Shown here piece after piece: positions 27,003 through 35,972 of a stretch of 64,000 bases of DNA (within the stretch, counting starts at the first letter, position 1; the number at the start of each line of letters is the position of its first letter). The translations under genes and the position numbers were made by a program. Source of the DNA: Actibacterium ureilyticum. GTDB lineage: Bacteria; Pseudomonadota; Alphaproteobacteria; Rhodobacterales; Rhodobacteraceae. The notes beneath the pieces are model-generated. The model saw only the letters and a program-made list of their open reading frames with translations. It was not told the DNA's origin and did no database searches. The stretch covers positions 18,717 to 82,716 of the forward strand of contig NZ_NSBT01000039.1 in the NCBI RefSeq assembly GCF_002285435.1, written 5' to 3'.

Positions 27003-27239
27003 ATGACCGACCGGCCACGCAAGCATTCCCTGACCCTGAAGGGTCATCGCACCAGCGTTTCGCTGGAAGATCCGTTCTGGGAGGCGTTTCGGCAGATCGC
27101 CACCGCGCGCGGGCTGGCCTTGAACGAGCTGGCGGCGGAAATCGATGCGGCGCGGGGGCTGGAGGTTGGTCTGGCTTCGGCGATCCGGCTGTTCGTGCTG
27201 GATCATTACCGGGCCGAGGCGGCGCGGCTGTCGGAGTGA
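27003..27239 (+). CDS. Ribbon-helix-helix (RHH_4) domain protein
   Basis: A 78-residue protein with a MetJ/Arc-like ribbon-helix-helix. The strand is KHSLTLKGHRTSVSLEDPFW and helix regions are AFRQIATARGLALNELAAEID and ASAIRLFVLDHYRAEA. It is probably a dimeric DNA-binding protein of unknown target. No clear ribosome site precedes the ATG. Its stop codon abuts the stop of the convergent gene at 27240 with no base between (TGA then TCA). Confidence 0.78.
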   Translation: MTDRPRKHSLTLKGHRTSVSLEDPFWEAFRQIATARGLALNELAAEIDAARGLEVGLASAIRLFVLDHYRAEAARLSE

Positions 27240-27443
27240 TCAGCGCAGCGCCGGCTGCTGCATCTTGGACGAGAAATCCCGCACATAGCCCAGTTCGCGG
27301 GCGAAAAGATGCTGAATTTCGGATTTGGTCATTGGCACCTTTGCAGGCCGCGACGCGGTGGCTGCGGGTGCTTCGGGACCGCCGCCGAACAGCGCGCGGA
27401 CAGAAAGGCCCCATAGACCGTTGTTTGCTCGTGTATTTTTCAT
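27240..27443 (-). CDS. Small hypothetical protein (67 aa)
   Basis: I do not recognise this protein. It is 67 residues, starts MKNTRANNGLWGLSVRALFG, has a low-complexity Ala/Pro middle, and ends with a charged helix MTKSEIQHLFARELGYVRDF. The ATG at 27443 has the ribosome site AGGGGAGA six bases before it, which supports real translation. No signal peptide or membrane helix is evident. It is convergent with the RHH gene. Confidence 0.55.
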   Translation of the reverse strand: MKNTRANNGLWGLSVRALFGGGPEAPAATASRPAKVPMTKSEIQHLFARELGYVRDFSSKMQQPALR

Positions 27444-27537
27444 GCCGGCTCTCCCCTTGAGATTCTGGCTCAACTGTGACGCTAGACACGTTGCGGTTGT
27501 TTTTCAACATGGTATCGCCATAAAGGCGACCGAAGGG

Positions 27538-27765
27538 TTAATTCTGGCGCAGGGCCGCGTGCAGGCGGGCGCTGCTTTCGGCCAGGCGGCGTTCTGCCAC
27601 GCTAAGACGTTCTTCGCCGTGACCATGCGGGTTCAGGTCACGGGCAAAGGCCTGGCGGAATTCCTCAATCCGGCCCTTGCGGGTTGCTTCCGGCTCTGGC
27701 GGTGCCGGACGCGTGCGCCATCCGGGAATGGCGATGCGGATTTTGCTGCGACGTGTCTGAGTCAT
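27538..27765 (-). CDS. Small hypothetical protein (75 aa)
   Basis: I do not recognise this protein. It is 75 residues and highly charged: a basic N-terminus (TQTRRSKIRIAIPGWRTR), a proline patch, then a long amphipathic helix (EERLSVAERRLAESSARLHAALRQN). GGGGGAG precedes the ATG closely, supporting the start. An AT-rich stretch upstream (27860-27900) looks like its promoter. The gene lies 94 bases upstream of the 67-aa gene on the same strand, so the two may be transcribed together. Confidence 0.5.
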   Translation of the reverse strand: MTQTRRSKIRIAIPGWRTRPAPPEPEATRKGRIEEFRQAFARDLNPHGHGEERLSVAERRLAESSARLHAALRQN

Positions 27766-27865
27766 GTCTCCCCCACGAAACTGGCTACGGGGATCACGTT
27801 ACCCGTTGCGGCGGGGAAACTTACGGGGAAAACCGGCCCGAAAAGCGTCACATTTTCGTCGTGAT

Positions 27866-27893
27866 ATTCTATAACATATTGTTTTTGTTACAA
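27866..27893 (-). promoter_or_regulatory. Candidate promoter in AT-rich gap after the P450 gene
   Basis: On the minus strand TTGTAA (27893-27888) and TAGAAT (27871-27866) are 16 bases apart. They lie within a 40-base AT-rich island that contrasts with the GC-rich surroundings. ATATTGT and ACAATAT form a 7-bp inverted repeat with a seven-base loop over the -35 region, a possible operator. The gap 27766-27926 holds nothing else that I can identify. Confidence 0.4.
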
Positions 27894-27926
27894 TATATAT
27901 AGGGAGCGACAGTTTCTGACGCGGCG

Positions 27927-29279
27927 TCACTTCGCCCGCCGACGCAAGGTCAGAAACAGCCCGTCGCGGGTACGCACGGTCAGATAGGCGACGGGAATCG
28001 GTGTTTCTCCGTCGACCGGGGCCAGATGAAAGGCGCGCAGGATCTCGGCCAGAATCAGCGTCCCTTCCAGCATCGCGAAGCCCGCGCCGGGGCAGACGCG
28101 CGGGCCGGCCGAAAACGGGTAATAGGCCTGGCGCGCGGCTTGTTGCCCGGCCTGAGTCGTGTAGCGGTCGGGATCGAACGCGTCGGGATTGGCCCAGTAC
28201 CGGTCGTTGCGGTGCAGGTGCCAGGGGCTGATCACGATCTGGTCACCACGGCGCACGGACCGGTTGCGGAACGGGGTTTCGACGCCTGCGGCACGCACCA
28301 TCATCGGCACCGGCGGATACAGGCGCAGCGCCTCGCGGAAGACATCGCGCGTCAGGCGCAGGCGCGACAGGTCGGAAAACGTGATCTCGGTCCCCAGCGC
28401 GGTGACCTCGGCGGCGGCGCGGTCCTGGATGTCGGGATGCGTGGCAAGCAGATAGAGCGCCCAGGACAGCGCCGCCGCGCTGGTTTCGTGCCCGGCCAGG
28501 AAGAAGATCGCGACCTGATCGACCATCTCTTCGGTGTCGAAGCATGCGCCCGTTTCAGGGTCGCGCATGGTCATGATCTTGGTCGCCAGATCGTCGGGCG
28601 CGGTGCCCGCGCGGATCGCGTCCATCCGGTCGGCGGTCAGGCGGGTGATCCGGTCGCGGATCAGGCGCGCCGCCGCGCGGGTCTGGCGCCGGTGGCCCCG
28701 GGGCAGCCAGCGCGGCAACGGCAGAAAGGCCGCCAGGTTCAGGATCGGCTGGCTGCGCTGATAGGTGCGGAAGGCGTCGAACACCTCGGCCGCCAACGCA
28801 TGCTGGATCGGGATCGAAAACAGCGTGCGAAAGATCACATCGGCGGCGGCATGGCTGGCCTCGGCCTCGATCTCGATCGTGCCCTCGTACAGTCGGGCGA
28901 CGGCGGCGCGGGCGGCATCGCGCATCGCCGGAAACGTGTCGCGCAGACGACCGCCTTCGAACGCGGGGCCGATGATGCGGCGTTGCCGCTGCCATGTCGC
29001 GCCATTGGTCAGAAAGACCGAATTGCCCAGAAGCGGGCGCAGCCCCTCGCCCACGCGGTTCGATTTCGGGAACTCCATCGGGCGCTCGCGCAGCACCTGG
29101 CGGATCAGATCCGGTTCGTTGATCAGGAACGACCGAAAGAACGGCGTGCGGTATTCGGCCATCTTCGCGCGATAGAGCTTTTCGGGCTGCGCCGACAGGA
29201 TATCGGCGCGGAAAAGCCGCAGATAGCGCCAGAACGACACCTTTTCGGGGCGCGCGGCGGGTTTCGGCGGCAGGCTCAT
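27927..29279 (-). CDS. Cytochrome P450
   Basis: A 450-residue soluble heme monooxygenase. The I-helix oxygen-binding motif is FLAGHETSA (residues about 257-265). The K-helix ExxR is in FREALRLYPPVP. The heme-binding loop reads PFSAGPRVCPGAGFAMLE with the cysteine ligand near residue 398. The substrate is unknown. The ATG at 29279 overlaps the stop of the upstream hydrolase gene (ATGA), so the two are translated together. No ferredoxin or reductase gene is adjacent, so electrons must come from elsewhere. Confidence 0.92.
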   Translation of the reverse strand: MSLPPKPAARPEKVSFWRYLRLFRADILSAQPEKLYRAKMAEYRTPFFRSFLINEPDLIRQVLRERPMEFPKSNRVGEGLRPLLGNSVFLTNGATWQRQRRIIGPAFEGGRLRDTFPAMRDAARAAVARLYEGTIEIEAEASHAAADVIFRTLFSIPIQHALAAEVFDAFRTYQRSQPILNLAAFLPLPRWLPRGHRRQTRAAARLIRDRITRLTADRMDAIRAGTAPDDLATKIMTMRDPETGACFDTEEMVDQVAIFFLAGHETSAAALSWALYLLATHPDIQDRAAAEVTALGTEITFSDLSRLRLTRDVFREALRLYPPVPMMVRAAGVETPFRNRSVRRGDQIVISPWHLHRNDRYWANPDAFDPDRYTTQAGQQAARQAYYPFSAGPRVCPGAGFAMLEGTLILAEILRAFHLAPVDGETPIPVAYLTVRTRDGLFLTLRRRAK

Positions 29280-30490
29280 GCGCGGATCGACCGGTGCGGC
29301 GACAGCGGGGTTTCGATCCGGCTGGCCGAGGGTTTGCGCCCGGCAAACCGCGCCCCCAACGTCCGTGGCCCCGCCGTGATGCGGAAATAATCGTAATCGC
29401 CCGGACGATCGAACGCGCAGAGATACTGGAAATGCAGCCGGAAGAACCGCCAGCGCAGCGCGGCCCACCTTTCGGGGCTGAGCGTCTGGGTGAAGGCCGC
29501 CGAAATCACCAGCGGCCAACGCTTGTCGGGCGGCGCCACGCCGCTGACCGCCACGGGATCGCAAAGCGCAAAGGAACAGCCGTCGCCCGGCGCTGTCACA
29601 TCCACCCATGTCAGCCGATCGCTGGCCGACAGAAACGCCAGATCGCCGCGCAGCCGGTCGGCCCCCGGCAGGAAGGACATCATCGGCACCACCTGCCCCA
29701 GCGACAGAAAGGCCAGCGCCGGGCCATCCGCTGGCACCTGCCCCGCGCGGATCAGATCGGCCAGCGCCGACACCGCCAGATGCGCGCCCGAGGAATGGCC
29801 GACCACCAGAACCTCGTCCACATCCGAGCGCAGCGCCCCGGCGATGCGGTCAGTGAATTCGGCCAGCCGGGCGTCCAGCGCGGGCGGGTTTGCCCCGCCC
29901 CAGCGCGCGGCAAAGGCATAATCATGCATCAGGTAATAGGCATAAAGCCGGCCATCCAGCCGCCGGAACCACGCCAGCACCGGCCAGACCGCCGCCAGCC
30001 CCAGCCAGCCCAGCCCCGGCACCCCGCCGCGTGCCAAGAGCGCCCCGGCCCCGCGCGCCACGGCCAGCGCGACGGCCAGTTGCAGCAACAGCATACCGAT
30101 CGGATAAAGCGCGGCGATCACCGGCCCCTTGCGCAGCCGCATCAGCCGCCCCAGCGCGCCCGACCGGATATAGGTCCACGCGGTGCGCACAAGCTGGCCA
30201 TAGGTCGCGGCGATCCCCTGCGCCATCGAGCCGCGCACGATATCGGACCAGACCAGCACCTCGACCTCGGCCTCAACGCGTTGGCCTTCGATCAGGGCGC
30301 TGACATGCCAGCCGAACCCGCCATGATCGATCTGCGGCGGCCCAAGCGTGATCTTGTGGCCCGAGATGTCGGCCTGCGCGGCGCCTTCGCGGCGGTACAG
30401 CTCGCGATAGCGGCGCGGCGGAATCGGGTCATAGCCGGGGATATAGAAAACCCGGCGCGATGTGACGGGCTGTGAAACCGCACCTGTCAT
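29276..30490 (-). CDS. Alpha/beta-hydrolase-like membrane-associated protein
   Basis: A 404-residue protein with a serine hydrolase elbow VVGHSSGAHLAVSALADL (Ser about 240) and a nearby GDGCSFALCDPVAV region. The two hydrophobic stretches between residues about 125 and 170 suggest membrane anchoring. It opens RRVFYIPGYDPIPPRRYREL, a form seen in lipase-like proteins. Its gene directly precedes and overlaps the P450 gene, so it probably acts on the same lipid or ester-type substrate; that is inference. No family name can be given with confidence. Confidence 0.7.
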   Translation of the reverse strand: MTGAVSQPVTSRRVFYIPGYDPIPPRRYRELYRREGAAQADISGHKITLGPPQIDHGGFGWHVSALIEGQRVEAEVEVLVWSDIVRGSMAQGIAATYGQLVRTAWTYIRSGALGRLMRLRKGPVIAALYPIGMLLLQLAVALAVARGAGALLARGGVPGLGWLGLAAVWPVLAWFRRLDGRLYAYYLMHDYAFAARWGGANPPALDARLAEFTDRIAGALRSDVDEVLVVGHSSGAHLAVSALADLIRAGQVPADGPALAFLSLGQVVPMMSFLPGADRLRGDLAFLSASDRLTWVDVTAPGDGCSFALCDPVAVSGVAPPDKRWPLVISAAFTQTLSPERWAALRWRFFRLHFQYLCAFDRPGDYDYFRITAGPRTLGARFAGRKPSASRIETPLSPHRSIRA

Positions 30491-30556
30491 CGACGACCCA
30501 TTCCGACTGCTCTGGCGAAAACTCTAACCGGCGTTCAGGGCGAAAGTAAGGGGGCC

Positions 30557-31309
30557 TCAGCCCAGCTGCGCCAGCGCCGGGAACATCTCGAGCAGCCAAT
30601 AGGAAAACGCGGTGAAGCCGCCGGTCAGCATCATCAGCCCGATGGTCCACAAAAGCAGGCCCATGATGCGTTCGATCCGTTCCATATGGCGTTTCATCCA
30701 GGCCATCAGGCCGCTCAGCCGCGGGAAGAACGCCGCCACCAGCAGGAACGGAATGCCCAGCCCCGCGGCATAGACCGCCAGCAGGACGGTGCCGCGGGTC
30801 AAGCTGGCCTCGGACGCGGCCATGGACAGGATCGCACCCAGTTGCGGGCCGATGCAGGGTGTCCAGCCAAAGGCAAAGGCCAGCCCCAGCACATAAGCGC
30901 CAAAGGCCGAGCCGCCCCGGTCGCCCGCGTCGAACCGTGCCTCGCGGTCCAGAAACCCGATGCGATAGACGCCGACGAAATGCGCGCCGAAGATCATCAC
31001 CACCGCGCCCGCGCCCTTGATGAACCAATCCTGGTTTTGCAGGAAGAACGCCCCAAAGGCCGAGGCCGTGAAGCCCAGCAGCAGGAACACGGTGGACAGC
31101 CCCAGAACGAAGAACAGCGCCGCCAGCATCACGCCACGGCGCGCCTGGGTGTTTTCGGACATCTCGTTCATCGAAATCCCGCCCATATAGGCCAGATAGG
31201 GCGGCACGATGGGCAGAACGCAGGGCGACAGAAAGCTGATCAGCCCGGCGATCAACGCCACGGTCATGGCCGGGATCATCCCGGCGTCGATCAGCTCGAT
31301 TCCAAACAT
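30557..31309 (-). CDS. ccdA: Cytochrome c biogenesis protein CcdA
   Basis: A 250-residue membrane protein of the DsbD/CcdA family. It carries electrons from cytoplasmic thioredoxin to the periplasm for cytochrome c maturation. Six helices are predicted. The two redox cysteines are in FLSPCVLPIVPPYLAYM and GWTPCIGPQLGAIL, the conserved CcdA pair. It has a slightly longer N-terminus than minimal CcdA. It lies downstream of the rne gene on the same strand, with a hairpin between them. Confidence 0.92.
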   Translation of the reverse strand: MFGIELIDAGMIPAMTVALIAGLISFLSPCVLPIVPPYLAYMGGISMNEMSENTQARRGVMLAALFFVLGLSTVFLLLGFTASAFGAFFLQNQDWFIKGAGAVVMIFGAHFVGVYRIGFLDREARFDAGDRGGSAFGAYVLGLAFAFGWTPCIGPQLGAILSMAASEASLTRGTVLLAVYAAGLGIPFLLVAAFFPRLSGLMAWMKRHMERIERIMGLLLWTIGLMMLTGGFTAFSYWLLEMFPALAQLG

Positions 31310-31410
31310 GCGGTCTCCTTGCCTGACCCCAGATATCCTGTCCGGTGGGCGCCGTCACCTGCCGCGCGCTCACATTGCCGTGGAAAATTGTCACAACCCC
31401 GCCAATGACA

Positions 31411-31435
31411 AGGGCCGGGGAATACCCCCGGCCCT
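31411..31435 (-). terminator. Terminator-like hairpin between rne and ccdA
   Basis: AGGGCCGGGG (31411-31420) pairs perfectly with CCCCGGCCCT (31426-31435) around a five-base loop. On the minus strand it is followed by TGTCATT, so the T-run is weak. It lies 27 bases after the rne stop and is the only termination signal visible there. Confidence 0.6.
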
Positions 31436-31461
31436 GTTATCGGTGTGTGTTGCCTGTCGGA

Positions 31462-34224
31462 TCAGCGGCCCAGCGACCACCAGCCACGACGCTTGGGCTT
31501 GTCATCGTCGGCCTCGTCGCTCGTGACCAGTTCCGGCTCCGGTTCCGGCGCGGGTTCTGGTTCCGGCGCGGGTTCCGGCTCTGCAGTGGCGACCGGCTCG
31601 GGGGCCGGTTCCGGCTCTGCCGCAGCGACAGGCTCAGCCGCCGGTTCGGGCGCGGGCGTTTCCGCGGCCACCGGTTCCTCGGGCGCGGGTTCGGGCGTTA
31701 CATCCGCCGCGGCCTCCTCGGGCTTTTTCTTGCGGCTGACACGCTTGCGCGGCGTCTTCTTGGGGGCCGGTTCGGCCTCGGGCGCGTCTTCGGTCGCCGC
31801 CTCGGCGGGCTCCGCAGGTTCCGCGCTGTCGGCAGTTTCGGCTTCTGCCTCTGCCTCGGGCTTGTCGGCGGTCTTCTTGCTGCGGGTGCGCTTGCGCGGT
31901 GCCTTCTTCTTCGGCGCCTCGGCGGATTCCTCGGCAGCGGGGGCCTCGGCCGCGTCGGCGGCGGGCGCTTCGACGGCATCGGTCGCGGCATCCGCCCCGT
32001 CGGTGGCGGGGCTGTCGTCGCCCTCGGCCTGTGCGGCATCGGCGTTTTCAGCGGCCTCGGCAGTGTTGCCCTCTGCCCCGTTGCCATCGGCACCGTTGCT
32101 GCTTTTCTTGCGGCGGCGGCGGCGGCGGCGCTTCTTGGGCGCGGGTGCATCGCCGGTCTCGCCGGTATCGGGCGCTTCGGCCTCGACCTCGACCTCCTCG
32201 GGCATGTCCAGATCCGAGGTATCGATGGAAATCACCGGCGCCGAGGGCGCGGGCACATGCCGGGTCGCGGTCTTGAACCGTTCGATGCTGAAATCGGGGC
32301 TGATCAGGTGACCGTCAGCCTCCAGCCGGATCGCCACGCCATAGCGCGCCTCGATCTGGGCGATATGTTCGCGCTTCTGATTGATCAGGTAGTTGACGAT
32401 GCCCACGGGCGCCTTGACCAGCAATTCCTTGCTGCGGCCGCGCACGCATTCCTCTTCCAGCTGGCGCAGGACCGACAGGGCCAGGTTGTCATCCGACCGG
32501 ATCAGGCCGGTGCCGTGACAGGCCGGGCACGGCTGCGTCGTCGCCTCGATCATGCCGGGGCGCAGGCGCTGGCGGCTCATCTCCAGCAGGCCAAAGCCCG
32601 AGATGCGGCCCACCTGAATGCGGGCGCGGTCGGTCTTCAACCGGTCCTTCAGGCGCTTTTCGACGGCGGCGTTGTTCTTCCGCTCTTCCATGTCGATGAA
32701 GTCGATCACGATCAGACCGGCCAGGTCGCGCAGACGCAGCTGGCGGGCGACCTCTTCGGCGGCCTCCAGGTTGGTCTTCAGCGCCGTTTCCTCGATCGAG
32801 CCTTCCTTGGTGGCCCGGCCAGAGTTCACGTCGATCGCCACCAGCGCCTCGGTCACGCCGATCACGATATAGCCGCCCGATTTCAGCTGAACCGTCGGGT
32901 TGAACATCGACGACAGATAGCTTTCGACCTGATAGCGCGCGAAAAGCGGCATCGGGTCGATATACTGTTTCACGTTCTTGGCGTGGGACGGGATGATCAT
33001 TTTCATGAAATCCTTGGCCACGCGATAGCCGGCCTCGCCCTCGACCAGCACCTCGTCGATCTCGCGGTTATAAAGGTCGCGGATCGTGCGCTTGATCAGG
33101 TTGCCCTCTTCATAGATGGGCGCGGGCGCGATGGATTTCAGGGTCAGTTCGCGGATCTGTTCCCACAGCCGCATCAGGTATTCATAGTCGCGCTTGACCT
33201 CGGCCTTGGTGCGCTTGGCACCGGCCGTGCGGATGATCAGACCGGCGCCTTCGGGCACCTCGATCTCGGACGCGATTTCCTTCAGCTTCTTGCGGTCGGT
33301 GGCGTTGGTGATCTTGCGGCTGATCCCGCCGCCACGGGCGGTGTTGGGCATCAGCACGCAATAGCGCCCGGCCAGCGACAGATAGGTGGTGAGCGCCGCA
33401 CCCTTGTTGCCGCGCTCTTCCTTGACGACCTGCACCAGCAGGATCTGGCGGACCTTGATGACCTCCTGGATCTTGTAGCGGCGCGCGCGGGGTTTGCGCG
33501 GGCGGATCTCTTCGGTCACGTCCTCGTCGGCGACATCCTCGATGGCGTCGTCGCGGGCCGCCGCGTCGGGCAGATCGCCCGCGGCTTCGGTGGTGTCGTC
33601 ATCCTCGGACGCATCGTCGTCATCGGCCTTGTCGGCTGCCTGATCGGCGGTGTCGCGGGCGGTGTCCTCGCCGGTCTCGGGAGCCTTGGCCTCGGTCGCT
33701 TTGTCCTCGGTCGCCGGGGCCTCCTGGGGGGTGTCATCGCTGACCGCGTCGACCAGATCGCTGTCGGTCTTGTCCTCGTCCAGATCCACGACATCCATGC
33801 CGGGGATCGGATCGGTCACCTCGCGGGTTTCGACCGCATCCTTGGACTTGGCCGATGCCGCCTTGCTGCGCGACCGGCGCGAGCGCGACCGCTTGGGCTT
33901 GGGGCTGTCGTTTTCATCCTCGGCCGCGGCGCGGGCCAGTTCGCGTTCCTCGGCCAGCAGCGCCTCGCGGTCGGCCACAGGGATCTGATAGTAATCGGGA
34001 TGGATTTCCGAGAACGCCAGGAACCCATGCCGATTGCCGCCGTAATCCACGAACGCGGCCTGAAGCGAGGGTTCGACCCGCGTTACCTTTGCCAGATAGA
34101 TGTTGCCGGCGAGTTGCCGTTTGTTGACGCTTTCGAAGTCGAATTCGTCAACCTTGTTTCCGTCCACCACGACAACGCGGGTCTCTTCCGCGTGGGTGGC
34201 GTCGATGAGCATTTTCTTAGCCAT
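31462..34224 (-). CDS. rne: Ribonuclease E
   Basis: A 920-residue endoribonuclease that starts mRNA decay and rRNA/tRNA processing. The S1 domain is split: its first half ends near residue 90, an acidic and Arg/Ser-rich insert of about 170 residues follows, and it resumes near KIQEVIKVRQILLVQVVKEE. The catalytic Asp is in VIDFIDMEERKN and the zinc-link reads CPACHGTG. The C-terminal third is disordered with basic patches separated by acidic Ala/Glu runs. It ends KPKRRGWWSLGR, a GWW tail like the polynucleotide phosphorylase-binding end of Caulobacter RNase E. The ATG at 34224 (MAKKMLIDATH) matches the family; the frame runs on to 34392 without support. Confidence 0.95.
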   Translation of the reverse strand: MAKKMLIDATHAEETRVVVVDGNKVDEFDFESVNKRQLAGNIYLAKVTRVEPSLQAAFVDYGGNRHGFLAFSEIHPDYYQIPVADREALLAEERELARAAAEDENDSPKPKRSRSRRSRSKAASAKSKDAVETREVTDPIPGMDVVDLDEDKTDSDLVDAVSDDTPQEAPATEDKATEAKAPETGEDTARDTADQAADKADDDDASEDDDTTEAAGDLPDAAARDDAIEDVADEDVTEEIRPRKPRARRYKIQEVIKVRQILLVQVVKEERGNKGAALTTYLSLAGRYCVLMPNTARGGGISRKITNATDRKKLKEIASEIEVPEGAGLIIRTAGAKRTKAEVKRDYEYLMRLWEQIRELTLKSIAPAPIYEEGNLIKRTIRDLYNREIDEVLVEGEAGYRVAKDFMKMIIPSHAKNVKQYIDPMPLFARYQVESYLSSMFNPTVQLKSGGYIVIGVTEALVAIDVNSGRATKEGSIEETALKTNLEAAEEVARQLRLRDLAGLIVIDFIDMEERKNNAAVEKRLKDRLKTDRARIQVGRISGFGLLEMSRQRLRPGMIEATTQPCPACHGTGLIRSDDNLALSVLRQLEEECVRGRSKELLVKAPVGIVNYLINQKREHIAQIEARYGVAIRLEADGHLISPDFSIERFKTATRHVPAPSAPVISIDTSDLDMPEEVEVEAEAPDTGETGDAPAPKKRRRRRRRKKSSNGADGNGAEGNTAEAAENADAAQAEGDDSPATDGADAATDAVEAPAADAAEAPAAEESAEAPKKKAPRKRTRSKKTADKPEAEAEAETADSAEPAEPAEAATEDAPEAEPAPKKTPRKRVSRKKKPEEAAADVTPEPAPEEPVAAETPAPEPAAEPVAAAEPEPAPEPVATAEPEPAPEPEPAPEPEPELVTSDEADDDKPKRRGWWSLGR

Positions 34225-34614
34225 ATTGTCTCTTTGCACCGCGGCAAACCCCTGTGCCCGGTCGGGCGCAGGGGCTGCGGGTGGTGTCTTGTTCGGGCGA
34301 TTGCGCAAGTCATGGGGCGCCCGGCAAAGGCATTCAGCCTGCCGTTTTCGTGCCTGTCCATGCTCACGCGTTCCATCGCGGTTTGTCTCCAATGCCCGTC
34401 GGGCATTTGTTTATGTCCCACCTGTAGGGGCGGAAATTCAGCGGCCCGGAGGCCATTCTCTGCAGCTTCTTTACACGTGACCCGCAAGCGGCCCACCGGT
34501 GCCAAGGCGCAGTAAAACTTTAAAAAAGGCGCGGTCGGTGTGAAACCGATATGCCTTCGAACAACCTTAGCGGCAGAAGCCGGGGGAATACAATGGCCTT
34601 TTTCGACCCGACGG
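34225..34614 (-). other. 390-bp region: rne leader and dctD tail
   Basis: No gene is supported here. On the minus strand, just after dctD, TCGGT-TTCAC-ACCGA is followed after seven bases by TTTTTT, a weak terminator candidate near 34520-34555. The rest is a long untranslated leader for rne. In other bacteria rne leaders carry structure used for autoregulation by RNase E, but I cannot identify specific helices here by eye. Confidence 0.45.
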
Positions 34615-35946
34615 TCAGAGATAGTCGGATCGGCTGAGGCCGTATTTCGCCATTTTCTCGTTCAGGGTGCGTCTTGGCAGGCAAAGTTCGTCCATCACAT
34701 TGACGATCGAGCCCTTGTGGCGGCGCATCGTGTTGTCGATCAGCATCCGCTCGAACGCCTCGACATATTCCTTCAGCGGCTTGCCCTCGGTGGTCATCAC
34801 CGGCTGGGTTTCCTCGTTATCGGCCATCAGCAGGCTGGCGATGGTGCCAGAGCCGCGCCGGTTCTGCAGCACCGCGCGTTCGGCCACGTTGATCAGCTGG
34901 CGCACATTGCCCGGCCAGGGGGCCTGCAACAGTTGGGCGGCTTCCTGCGCGCTGACCTCGGGGGCGTCGCAGCCGTATTCCTCGGCGAACTGGTCCGACA
35001 GGCGGGTGAACAGCGTCAGGATATCCTCGCCCCGCTGGCGCAGCGGCGGCAGGGTGATCCGCATCGCGGCCAGGCGATAGAACAGGTCCGGGCGCAGCAC
35101 GTCCTCGCAGGTCTTGTCCTGTTCCTGCAGGTTGCTGACGGCGATGATGCGGGTTTCCGCCGGGCTGCCCTGTTCGTTGATCACGGTCAGAAGCCGCGCC
35201 TGCAACGTTTGCGGCAGCGCCTCGATATCCTCAAGACACAGCGTCCCGCCGCGGGCCTCTTCGATCAGCGGCAGGGTCGTACCATCGCTGATCGGACCGA
35301 ACAGCTTGGCGGCCAGCGTATCCTCGTCATGGGCGGCACAGGACAGTTGCACGAATTTCTTGCCCGCCCGCGGCCCCACCGCGTGCAGCGCATGTGCCAC
35401 CAGCGTCTTGCCGGTCCCGGTCTCGCCGTCGATCAGCACATGGCCGTCCGCCTGGCCCAGATCCAGGATATCCTCGCGCAGCCGCTCCATCACGGGGCTG
35501 GAGCCGATGAGCTTCTTCATCAGCACGGTGCCATCGGACAGCTCGCGCCGCAGCGCCCGGTTGTCCAGTTGCAGCCGGCGGGTCTGGCTGGCGCGTTTGG
35601 CCAGTTCGGTCATCCGGTCGGGGTTGAACGGCTTTTCCAGAAAATCATAGGCGCCCAGCTGCATCGCCTCGACCGCCATCGGCACGTCGCCATGGCCGGT
35701 GATCATGATGACCGGCAGCGTGCTGTCCAGGCTCATCAACTTCTTCAGGAACGCCATGCCGTCCATGCCCGGCATCTTGATATCGCTGACGACGATGCCC
35801 GGAAATTCCGGCCCGATCACCTTCAGCGCGTCCTGCGCCGAGGCATAGGTTTCGGTGTCGAACCCGCTGAGCGCCAGCCACTGGCTGATCGATTGGCGCA
35901 TGTCCTGTTCATCGTCGACGATGGCGATTTTCATAGACCGTGACAT
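34615..35946 (-). CDS. dctD: DctD-like NtrC-family response regulator lacking the GAFTGA motif
   Basis: A 443-residue regulator with a receiver domain (Asp55 in VVSDIKMPG), an AAA+ domain and a Fis-type C-terminal helix-turn-helix (RRHKGSIVNVMDELCLPRRTL). Walker A is intact (GETGTGKT). The GAFTGA loop that contacts sigma-54 is absent: where it should be, the sequence runs KLFGPISDGTTLPLIEEARGG. Walker B is GGTLCLEDI. It overlaps no gene but follows the DctB-like kinase closely (26 bases). The pair should regulate C4-dicarboxylate uptake, though no dctPQM genes are in the window. Without GAFTGA it may not act through sigma-54. Confidence 0.88.
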   Translation of the reverse strand: MSRSMKIAIVDDEQDMRQSISQWLALSGFDTETYASAQDALKVIGPEFPGIVVSDIKMPGMDGMAFLKKLMSLDSTLPVIMITGHGDVPMAVEAMQLGAYDFLEKPFNPDRMTELAKRASQTRRLQLDNRALRRELSDGTVLMKKLIGSSPVMERLREDILDLGQADGHVLIDGETGTGKTLVAHALHAVGPRAGKKFVQLSCAAHDEDTLAAKLFGPISDGTTLPLIEEARGGTLCLEDIEALPQTLQARLLTVINEQGSPAETRIIAVSNLQEQDKTCEDVLRPDLFYRLAAMRITLPPLRQRGEDILTLFTRLSDQFAEEYGCDAPEVSAQEAAQLLQAPWPGNVRQLINVAERAVLQNRRGSGTIASLLMADNEETQPVMTTEGKPLKEYVEAFERMLIDNTMRRHKGSIVNVMDELCLPRRTLNEKMAKYGLSRSDYL

Positions 35947-35972
35947 CGGCCCCTACCCTTTCTTCACACGGC

